A stretch of DNA of 64,000 nucleotides, from positions 16,558,821 through 16,622,820 of the forward strand of contig NC_092578.1 of assembly GCF_037975245.1 (NCBI RefSeq). The letters are read 5' to 3'. The stretch comes from Apostichopus japonicus (taxonomy: Eukaryota > Echinodermata > Holothuroidea > Aspidochirotida > Stichopodidae). The notes beneath the pieces were generated by a model that ran no database searches, was not told the origin of the DNA, and saw only the letters and a program-made list of their open reading frames with translations. The position numbers were made by a program, and so were the translations under genes. Positions 26,501 to 38,500 of this stretch are shown in pieces (position 1 is the stretch's first letter; each line of letters opens with the position of its first letter).

Positions 26501-29500
26501 TGTTGAACAGCAGTCTTATCGGACCATCAAGCTTTCCATTTTGATGGCAACCCTTCAAAGCAGCTTCTCCCATTTGTCAGCAGTTTTTCCAAACTTGCCA
26601 AGCGTTGCGAATGATAAGTCTAAAACAACCCCCTCGAGTTGTCACCAAAATGGTGGTTTATTCTGTTCTTTGTCTTTCATTGCCCCAACACATTTTAAGA
26701 CTAGTATTGAAACATATTTACAGATAGTATTAATAATCCCATCCGTATTCATATTTGAAAATTTTCAATATGTGCCATTGGTACTTCATTTTTTTCAAAT
26801 AAATGTAGACTATTCAATTTAATGAGAAACAATTAAAAGGGATTTTAATATCAAATTATCAATTTGTGTTATAATATTTTGCCAAAGTCAGACTGCTTGA
26901 TGGAGAATCTATATTGTCTGAAGAGGTAAAATCAACCAAATTTCTTGAAAACCAAGTTGTTTTGTTTCATGCTCCCTCCATCTGCAAATCTCCTTTTCTG
27001 AAGAAACCTTGATCTTAAGTGTGAATACAGACTTCTCTTGGTGTCTGCAAAATGGAATGGTTTACACAACCTTGGAAGCAGTTGAGCTGTAAAAAGTTGA
27101 CAAATTCATGGATAGCTGAGTCCCTGTTTTACCTTTCACATGTTTTATCTGTTTCAGATAGGAAAGCTAAGTCAGAAAGCAATATATCAGACATTTTTTT
27201 TTCTTCAATTGTGCAGAGTTTTGTTCAGTTTGGCTTGTATCCTAAAGTTTTGTTTTTATCATGTTTCTGATAGGGCAGGATAAGCTCTCAATTCTTCCTT
27301 CTTGAATATACAACCTAAAAAATAAAAAAAATAAAAAAAAACATTCCATCTCACATAATATTTACTTTTAGAGATTGGATTGTTGCTGCCCCTCTGGATG
27401 GGATATTGGGGACTTATTTATCTGGTTTAATGCAAAATGAGGTCACTAAGGCACAATATTAATATTGATATGTTGCAGATAGTTCAAAAAACATTTTTTT
27501 CTCAGGCAAGGTTGTATATATGTTTCTCTTAATGTTTGGGAAATGACCTGTAGACATCCTAGGCTCATCAATTAAAGTGGCTGAACAACTTAGTCTAACA
27601 CACACAGCAGGAGGGAGGTAATTTAATCAAATGCAACACAAAACTTGATTAGAAAACATGACACTCTACTCTCATGGCCTCAGATAAGCACATTTGCAAT
27701 ACATTATATATTTGTCAAGTGCAAAAATTGTTGAAAGTCAAACAATAGTGCTCTGTTGTTGTTTGAGGTCGTTAATAAAACACATGTTTCGGGTTGATTT
27801 ATTCGAATTTATAAAACAATGGATTATTATAGAGTGACATGATTATTAAGTTAAGTCTTAAAAGAAGCATTCCAGGCATGTAGTATATTCTAAACTCAAA
27901 CGATCTTGAAAACAGGAACAGCTATAGCAAACCTTACTTACCATCAATTTATTTCAATGACACATCAAGATTAAAAATTTACCTAAAAATTCACCCCCAC
28001 CCACTTTTTTTAATATTCTGGCATCTTAACTTTGTGAAACATTTCCTGTATCAAGAAAAGTTGGGCATCAAGATGATTGTCACAAGATAAGTTACCGATA
28101 ACATTTTTAAAAACTTTTATTATCCGCCCGCCCCTTTGTTATTTACCCTTCCCTGCCTTCTCCTCTTATGTTCTATTTCATATATGTATTAATTATTTCC
28201 CTTTGCAGACGAAGCAATTAGCAGATTCTCAATATATTGAAACGTTAAAGAAAGATGTGGAAACTTCGAGAGCAAACACAACCTCGCTAGAGAACCAATT
28301 GAAGATAGCTTTAGCTGGAGGCAGTGTCGGAACAATTGTAGGAGGAGGAGGTCCCTCGGGGGACTTTCCCCCGCCCCCTCCTGGTCTGGGACAAGGCACG
28401 GAAGGTAAGTGATAGGAGAAACGTAGTTACGATAGGTGTACAGCATCGAAGAAGTATCGTAATTGTTGTTCTTCGGAACTTGAATTTAATAAGGGTGCTG
28501 GATGTTATCTGCAGCAAAGAGGAAATGATTTATGAGGCTTTAAAGTCTTTTATTCTTCTTCCAATAAGTGTTGTATACATGCTATTAATACTAATACTTA
28601 AAAAAAGTCACATTTCATAAAAATAAAAAATTAGAGCTTTTGTAGATTATGCAAAACCAATGGAAGGTTTGGATATTTTAATGAACGTTTTGAAAGAGCA
28701 TGAACCTTTTCAATACAATTGTCATTTTCAAATTAGTAGCCGAAATCGTAACTTGAAACGAACAATGGAAAATATTAATTACTTGTGAAATATTTATTCC
28801 TGTTGTGCAAGGACAATTTTAGACAAAAACAGTTACAGAAAAATGTATCTATAACACAGATTTATTTAATTTATGTGTTCTTCTTTTTTTCAAAACAAAG
28901 GTGCAGCAGTTCAAACCGGATCAGCACCTCCATCAGCTCCTCCTCTTCCAGGGAGTACAGCAGGAGCACCTCCACCTCCACCACCACCACCACCTCCCAT
29001 GGGTGGAGCACCTCCCCCTCCTCCACCCCCTCCACCTCCCGGTGGACCCCCACCACCACCACCACCTCCTCCACCTCCTGGTGGTCCTCCCCCTCCTCCA
29101 CCGCCACCTGGTTCAGGACCTCCTCCACCCCCCTTACCAGGAGGCATGCCAGGAGCTGCACCCCATGGATGTAAGTCACTTGTAAATGTTAGGCCGTTCA
29201 GAAAGAATATAAGAAAAATACAAAGAAATCATATTCTAATAGACCATTGAATGTACCTCATCTGTTACTCTAGCAGGCTAAGGGGGGACTAGGGGTATAA
29301 ATTGCTACCTGCTAGATGATCCAACCACTGGTTCCAGAGCCTTGAAAAAAAAACAATGCTCTGTGTTTGGTGCCACAGACAAATGTAGCACCTATCATTA
29401 TAACAAAGAAATGGCCACTTTTGGCACCTCAACATGGGTGGGGTCTTTGTGAGTGCACTGGTTTTGAGCTGGTAATCTGTCAGGCCAATCGGCCCCCTCT

Positions 29501-32500
29501 ACTTTAGCACACAAACAATCCCTCAAGGGATTTTAACAGCAACTAATTTTTTTTATAAGTTGAAACTCTCGGAAAGATATAGGGGCCTTCCAAATCGTAT
29601 GTGAATACATAGTGGCTCGGCCATACTGAGACAAAGTTGCAATAAAACAGTACTTCAGCATTATCAAATATTGTAAACAATGTTACTCTACTGTCAATTT
29701 ATTTCATCGTTCCAATGCAAAAGTGTTTTTTCCATCTTTGAATATTTTCTCACAAAGAATATCTCTGATGTTAAATTGCAAAATACGAATGTTTGTTGGT
29801 TAGATCTTATAAATCCTGAATCCTGCTTAACATGTATCATTTCCCTCTGTTTATTTAAAATTTTTTTATCTCTCTTAAAGATTTTTTACTATTCCCCCAT
29901 CAGCTTTGACCATCAGGAAGAATGAGTCATACTTTTATCTTTCATTTCCACTCATGTTTTTTTATCCCTCCATTTATGCTATTTTCATTCCCCTTATCAG
30001 CTGTTACCATCAAGAAGAGAATCAACACCAAATATCGTCTTCCTATCCTCAACTGGGTCGCATTCAAACCTAACCAAATCAGTGGAACTGTGTTCAGTGA
30101 ACTTGATGACGATAAAGTGATGAAGGTATTTTAATTCGTAAATCAATCGTTTTCCCCTAAAATTTGTCAGCATAAATTCATATAATATTCTCTGTCAGAA
30201 AGAATTGCATGTCAGTCGGTACGATTTTGTTTATGTTTTAGCGTATTTGTTGATGAAAAAAAAAAAAAAAAAATTAGAAGGAAAAAAAAAAATTCCTGAT
30301 CCCTCATCTATTTTGGAAGTTCTTCATTTTTTTTTGTTCCCCTTTTTTCTTATGTTCTCTTAGGACATTGACTTCAACGAATTTGAGGAGACCTTCAAGA
30401 CCATTCAACCCGTAAAGGGAGGAAAAACACAGTTGGATGGCAAAAGATCGACAAAGAAGAAGGACACAGGAGTATCATTGTTAGATGGAGCTAAACTACA
30501 AAATATATCAATCGTGAGGAGGAAAATTGAACACAGTACTGACCAGATTGTTTTAGCTATTGAAGGGTAAGTAGTCTCTTATGGAAAGGTTGTGGACTTG
30601 TGGACAGGGGTATGTTAAGATGTGATCAGTGTGGACTGATAAGGATAGATTAGTGGCCCCCCCCCCCACCTCCATTGTTAGGAAGGTACTGGGCTTGTGG
30701 ACAGGGGTATGTTAAGATGTGTTCAGTGTGGACTAATGAGGATAGACTAGTTGCCCCTGTTAGGAAGGTGCTGGGCTTGTGGTCAGGGGTATGTTAAGAT
30801 GCTATCACTGTGGACTAATGAGGAAAGACTAGTTGCCCCTGTTAGGCAGGTGCTGGGCTTGTGGATGGGGCTTGTGGATGGGGCTTGTAGAGGTGCAAGC
30901 AGTCTGGACCAATGAGGATTGATCAGCAGCCCCTGCTAGGAAGGTGCTGGGCTTTGTGGATGAGGCTTGTTAAGATGTGGCCAGTGTTATCCATTTCTAT
31001 GATGAGTGGTCTGTATACAAGGGCCTGTTAGAAACAATCACTGTATTGAAGGATCAGGAGTCTATACTAGAAGATTAGTGGGCGATATGGACCTGGGCAT
31101 CTTCAAAGGTGTCACTGTACACCATTGAAGTATAAGCGGGATATGCTAGGGTAGTGGGCCTGTGGACCAGGGTCTATCAACAGGTATAATCACTGTGGAC
31201 CAGTTGAAAGATTAGTTTTCCCTGCATGGAGAATTGCTGGCTAAAGGGTCTACAGCATTTCTTAACCCATAAAGGCTGTACAGCTACACTATAACATACA
31301 TGTGCATTGTATTGACAGTCTCAAGGCTATAACTTGATCAAAATAGTGACTGGTTTCGGGAGGATAAACCTTGTCAAGTTAAGTGTCTAGATTATTTATT
31401 ATTTATATATATGTTGTAGATCTGTTTAATATGAAGAACTAGTTCATGATTGATGTTATCTTGAACACCGACCCAATGTTTCCCCTCTTTTAACCCATAG
31501 AATGGATCTGGCTTTGATCCCAATCGAGACGGTAGAGCAGCTTAGAAGGTACACCCCCAGCGAACAGGAAGTCAAAGTCTACAAACAATACGAGAAAGAT
31601 AAGAAACCGCTCGATAAACTCACAGACGAAGATAAACTCATATATAAGGTTTGTTCCTCGATTACGTGGTCTGGTTTTTTCTCGCCTGAGTCGTGTCACG
31701 CTCGAAGGTTGCAGGGATGCATGTTATTCAAGCAAGTAGTTGAAGGAATATTATATTCAAACAAAAAAATTAGTTCAATGAGGTAATGGTACGAAACATC
31801 TAAAAAGAAGAAAAGAAAGTTTTCTGCATTAACTGCAAATTCCAATAAATTAAGAAGAAGAAGAAAAAAAAGAAATTCTGTTGCTTTTTCAATGCAATTC
31901 AAAGGTCCTGTATGTGAATTAAGCAAATTGAGTTCTTACCAACTCAACCGGTAACAATGTATAAAGAGTATTTGAAGTTTCGTTTATAATTTTCCTGATA
32001 GTTTGACTCTGTGAGTAAAAATATAGAATACCCTCAATTTTAGCATTTGTGTTGCTGTGGTTAGCCTCTCAGTATCTCCCTCAGAACAGAGTAACACCTT
32101 AAAAGGTTTTGTAATCTTCTCTAAAGTCTTTTTGATTGATATGATATGTTATGCATGCACTGTGTGGACACATCGAAGAAAGAGAAACATGTTATTTTCA
32201 GGTGTTCAGATTCTAATGACTATCACCTTTGTCATGAAAGGTATGTTATATATTGCAATTTGTATAAAAGGCACTGTGTCAAAACGAGAATACAGAGGGG
32301 GCTGCAGCCTCCTGCAGCAATGCTGCATAGAACATTGATAGATCTCTATTGTTTGATACTGATGCAGCATTGCTGCAGGGGATTGAGCAACTGCTGCCGC
32401 CTTTCTATTTGGTACTAAGTAGCTTGCCTAAAAATGACTTTAATTACTTGATGAGACTATTCCATCAATAATGTCCACCACCTGAAGTTTGCAAAGAGCA

Positions 32501-35500
32501 GGCATGAGCTTTTTCCGCGAATTCGAGGAATATTTGTGATTTCTTTTCTTCCTCGGGGACAAAAACTATTATCCTAACACACTGTAGCATAGGCAAACTG
32601 GAGCCTATACCGCAATTTTTGCAAAGTTCCGTGATTTTTATTTTAGCCCAGGCTCATCCCTGAAAGAGGTAGTTTTATGGGTTATTTATTGATTTGAAAG
32701 TTTTAATCTCATTTTTCTCCTCTATTGTCTGTCTCCTCCTCCTCCTCTTCCTTGTAGCTCTCCAAAGTACTGAGAGTGAAAGACAAGCTTGACATCATGT
32801 GCTTTATGGGTAACTTCCAAGATGTACTACAGGGCTTGAAACCAGTAAGTATTATTCAAGCAAATTGCTGCAAATTTATGTACTTGATATCAGATAAGTT
32901 GCTTTAATATTCAAAGGTAGGCACTGTTATTATTAACTTTTTCTTTGGAAGTAAACTCCAACCTTCCATCTTGGAATGTTGTAAACAGTTTTTCCCTTCA
33001 GCAGCTCTCTCTTTCTCTCTCTCTCAAAAGAAACTTTTTTGCTTCTTGTAAGAAGGAGACACTGTGACTTCTGACAGGCATTGCCCTCCCCACCCCACCC
33101 CCCACTCCCACAGTAAAGCAATAGTTAACCACAAGGGCGTAGGAACCGGGGGGCTAGGGGGGGTGCCAGCCCCCCCAGTGAAAAATATGGTGGGGCGAAA
33201 GTATCATTCTGCCCTCCCGCTTCGCAAGTCAGAAAACCCCTTTTTCATTTCCAAATGAGAAAAAAAATCTCATTTGGAGCACCAAATTGCATCTAAGGCC
33301 AGGTGAAAATGCAAAATTATTTACAAAATGGAGTGGGTGTTGAAGTGTGCTATATTGCACCAAATTGCATCTGAGGCCACCTGAAAATGCAAAATAATTC
33401 CAAAGGGGAGGGGGACACCACCTCCCCTTAGACCCCTCCCCCAGGCCGGCCATCAGTCTTCAGCCCCCCACTCAAAAGTACCTTCCTATGCCACTGGTTA
33501 ACCAATGGTTGCATAGCTGTTTGTAGAGCACATGGCTTGTAATCCTGAGATCACTAGTTCAAATCCTCTCCAAAAACATTCATTGCTTTTTTCCAATAAC
33601 TTGTTATCAAAATCATCTTTTCTTTCAACATCCAGCAACTGAATGCCTTGCTATCAGCTTCATTCTCTGTCAAGAACTCAACCCAACTGAAGAGATTGTT
33701 AGAGGTAAAATCAACATTTACTTCTAACTGCAGTGTACTCAAGATGTTATACCTTCATGGATATTAATATGTACTATTTCAAAGCTGCATTTTGCGTAGA
33801 ATTCTTTTCCACAATCTTTGGAGTTTAAACTTGGCCATTAAAGGAAAAATATTGTACATGTGAATATGATATTTAATAACACTCCACCCACCAAATTTGC
33901 ACCAAGATTGATTTAGTTATGGGTAGCCTTCAGGTATTGATAATGAAACAAAAAAAGTTTGGTTGATAAATATTGCAGAAAAATATTTCTCAGAGTCTAA
34001 AGTCAGGAGAAATTAGTATTGTGTTTTTTAATGAAATGGTAAATTTTCATTAGTTAATATTTCTGTTTTTGTACATAGTTATTATGATAAAATACAAACA
34101 TATAAAATATAAGGAAACCTTTGTGATTTTCTGAAAGGAATCAATGGCAGATATTCATGAAAGTTCTAAGGAAAAAAAACTAAAAGTATTCTCCAATGTT
34201 AACATTGCTTCCAGAGACAAACTGACCCTGCAATTTGGAGAACAAAGTGAGGGTGGTATTTATGGCAAAATGTTTGTTTATTTACTTTATATTTATATTT
34301 TTTTAAAGGTTCAGCACTGAGATGAGATGTCTATTTGCCTTAAACATATGTACAAGAGCATATTTTCTTTCTCTCTTTTTGTTACGGTATTACTAATTCA
34401 TGTCCTGGATTTTTTACTCTGCAGATTATTCTTGCCTTTGGAAATTACCTGAACAGTGCAAAGAGAGGTTCCGCTTATGGATTCAAACTGCAGAGTTTGG
34501 ACACAGTGAGTGTGAGGGGGAATGATAAGTGGGAGGGGTGAGAGGGAGAGGAGGGGGTAGGGGGTGAGAGGGGGAGGGGTAGTAGAGGGGTGAGACGGGA
34601 AGGGGGTAGAGTGGTGAAAGGGGAAGGGAGTAGAGTGGTGAGAGGGGAAGGGGCATAGACGGTTGAGAGGGGAAGGGGATTGAGTGGTGAGAGGGGAAGG
34701 GAGTAGAGTGGTGAGAGTGGAAGGGGCAGAGAGGGGTGAGAGGGGAAGGGGCAGAGAGGGGTGAAAGGGGAAGGGGCAGAGAGGGGAAGGGGCATAGAGG
34801 GGTGAGAGGGGAAGGGGAAAGAGTGCTGAGAGGGGAAGGGAGAAGAGTGGGTGAGAGGGGAAGGGGGTAGAGGGGTGAGTGTGGAAGGGACATAGAGGGT
34901 GAGAGGGGAAGGGAGTGAGATGGGATGGGATGGGGGCAGGAGAGGGGAAGTAGTAAAGGAGGGGAAGTAAAGAGAACGTGGAGGAAGAGAATGGATGGGA
35001 GGAGGGAAACAAAGGGGAACAGGAAAGGAGAAGAAAGATTGTTCAGGACGGTCTATTCTGTTTACTTTCTTCTCCGAATTCTATATTCAATCCTCTGATG
35101 AGTGGATTTTATTCTGTTTGCATGTCCGAGTAACTTGGTAAATAAATGGAAATCATGTTAGGTCACTGTATGACTTGTAAACATTGTCTGTTAATATACA
35201 GACATATATTTACACGGTTTACATGTCCTTTTGCAATTTGTTGTCCCCTGACATCCAAGAACTATATCTCAACCTACTTGTTACCCCTACCCCCACCTTA
35301 CCCAATCTTCCATGGTCACCCTAACATTTTGTCATCATCCTACTGAATCTTTATTTATTTTTTTGCTTTCCTGTTTATTTCTAGCTACTCGATACAAAGT
35401 CTACGGACCGAAAGATCACCTTACTGCACTACATCGTTGAGACAGTTCAACTCAAATTTCCTGAAATTGATAAATTCCACGGAGATCTTCAATACGTCGA

Positions 35501-38500
35501 TAAAGCGGCTAACGGTAAATATATAACCTCTTAGAGACTTAGTAAACAGCGACTCCAAAAACTGCGACATGAAACTGTCTTTATACCAATTTTTAAAAAT
35601 TATTTGCCTGTAGACAGGATTCGTAAAGCCCTCTTTCAAAAGGAAGACTTTTCCAACTGTGACTGTTAAACTGCAACATGAAAAATGTTTGCAAATTTTA
35701 TTTGAAATTTATTTGCATATAGACAGTTTTCATAAAGCTTTCCTCAAGATAAAGACACCCGATTGAATAAAGTTTGAACAACATCTTGTTTTGATGTTGG
35801 TAAAAGTTTATGGATATTTTCTGTTTTTGTTGTTGTTGCTGATTTCAAATATATTATATTTGGTATACCACTGAAAAGATTTGAAAGGTGTGGACTGCTC
35901 CTGGATGGAAAAGGTCCAACATTCTTTAGCTGGTCAGGACTTCAGGGATAGCTTGGGATTCATTTGCAACTAATGCACCAGCTTGTTAATCACTTGGCAA
36001 TAGCGCTGGTCTAATAAACGCTCTGTATAAAGTGAACATTGAAAAGAAGCCCAGAAACAAAACAAAAGAAGAAAGGCAATACTTGCATAATGTCACAAGT
36101 TAATCACATTGTATCTGTTGAATTAATTCAAGAAATCCCTCTTGACCATTTTCCTTTGAAATGAGACATTGTAATTTATATCTCTGGCCATCAGTATCTG
36201 CCGAGAACCTGACCATGGATATCAACATGTTGGTCAACGGGATAAAGAAATGCAAACGGGAGTATGCCCAGTGCAGCGATAGCACAATTCTGAGGGATTT
36301 CCTGTTGAATAACGAAGACAAGGTGAAAAAACTGGAGGGTGACATGAAGAAAGCGATGGTAAGTTCTTATAAAGGAATCATAAAAGTAGTCTACTATTTG
36401 TATTATATTCTTCTCTAGATACTGTATTCTTTACTGATGGTTCAGTTAATGTTCTACCCCTCTCTTCCCTCTACTCTCTCTGCCAACCTGTACTCACCTC
36501 CTCTCTACTGTCTTCTCCATTGTTATCAGTAGTGTCTACTACATACTCTGCTCCATTCTCTTAATACTCTGTACTATCTACTCTTTACTATCTACTGTCT
36601 ACTCTGTACTGATCTACTGTCAGCTCTGGTCCATTGTAACAAATTTTCTCTTATGTCTTTTGTCTACTATCTACGCTGTTCTACTCTGTAAAGTCTACTT
36701 TCTGCTCTTCTCAAACTGCTCCATTCTACTTCTGCTCTTTTATGTCATTCTTACTGTCTACTCTGTACTAATCTACTGTCTGCTCTACTGGACTCTACCA
36801 ACCCTCTCTTCTGTCTACTGTCTACGCTTTTCTACTTTGTACTGTCTACTTTCTGCTCTTTTCTGCTTTCTACTGTATGCTTTCTGTTCTATCGTCTATA
36901 CAGCCTCTTCTCTACTGTCTGCCCTATTCTGCTGTCTATTCTCCGCTCTCCGCCACTCTTCTATCAACTCTATTCTACTCTGTACTGTCTACTCTCTGCT
37001 CTATTTTGCTCTATTCTGCTCTCTACTGTATGCTTTCTGTTCTATCGTCTATACAGCCTCTTCTCTACTGTCTACCCTATTCTGCTGTCTATTCTCCGCT
37101 CTCCGCCACTCTTCTATCAACTCTATTCTACTCTGTACTGTCTACTCTCTGCTCTATTTTGCTCTATTCTGCTCTCTACTGTATGCTTTCTGTTCTATCG
37201 TCTATACAGCCTCTTCTCTACTGTCTACCCCATTCTATAGTTCCGCTCTCCTCCACTCTACTATTCATCTCTATTCTCTGTTCTTCTCTTTTCTTCTCGG
37301 TACTGTCTTCTCTCAGACATTAAGTGTGAGTAACAAGTCCCTAGTATGAGTTCAGAGCCACAAGAACGAATATGAGTACCTAAAATTAGCTTCCTTCGGG
37401 TATGCGTAGAGTACAAAGTCAAAGTATGAGTACCAAACCACAAATGCAAGTACAAATATGAGTACCTACCTTCAGAGGAGTACACAGTCAAAGTACGAGC
37501 ACCAAACCACAAATGCAAGTACAAATATGAGTACCTACCTTCAGAGAACACAGTCAAAGTACGAGTAGGGACAAAATGTACCTTGGGTACAGACTGGAGT
37601 ACTACAGTCATTCCTCTATTCCACTCTACCATCTACCCATATTTTTTTACTCCGGTCTCATCCGTTTATATTGCGATGCTGAACACTTTTGTTCAAACTT
37701 TTGTGTTTCCAAACTCCTATAAAAGAGGAAGGTGCTAACCAGAATTAGTGGGTGAATTATGAGTCCATATATATATAATCTAGTCACTCTCCCTCTCTCT
37801 GTCTCTTTCACAGGATGCATACAATGATGTGGTCAGTTACTACGGTGAAAATCCCAAAATGACTCCTCCCGGGACATTCTTCTCCTTCTTCACTAGGTTC
37901 GACGCAGCTTACAAAGTAAGTCAGTTCCTGTCTAATTCTCCTGAGCAGGAATTTTTTCTTAAACCTCATATCTCATTTCTGTTTATGATCGTTTCTGTTT
38001 CATTCAGTCATTTTATATATACTCATAAAAATGTTGAACTCCAAACATGTGACTTTTGTTTCTATCATTTGGTTTAGGTTTATCAAACTAACGATTTTGT
38101 CTTTAATTTTTCTTAAACTCACATGACCATTCCATTCTATTCAGTGTCAACACATGAACCAGGTTGGCTCACCAGAAAATATAAAATGAAATAAATGTTA
38201 AAAATCTTGATCGTGTTCTTAGTGCTGCAAATAGTTATATTTGTGTCACTAGTAACGGTGCTACAGTAATGGGTCTAAAATGTACAGAGATGTTTGATGT
38301 TTGTAGCCAGACATTTTCCGTACTAACGGTTTAGCACGTAGCTCTTCAATTCACTCATAAATAAAAGAATTGTGATTTATGTTAGGACCGTATTCTGTGT
38401 GTGTTACACACAAGAAAAAGAATTGATATATTAGGAACAAAAGTAAAAACAAATCTTATTGATTTGATTCCTTTCAAAACCAGACTTAAAAATCAGGGTG

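Noticed and set aside
28785-29185. Thr/Ser-, His/Leu- and Gly-rich openings over the FH1 exon
   Set aside because: Alternative frames of the proline-codon repeat. Only the proline frame has phases matching exons 12 and 14.
34398-35012. 204-codon minus-strand opening
   Set aside because: Reads the GTGAGAGGGG minisatellite and the antisense of FMNL exon 19.
36660-37349. 229-codon + strand opening that looks like a membrane protein
   Set aside because: Produced by the pyrimidine tract and its 153-bp period; hydrophobicity comes from CTN/TTN codons of the repeat.
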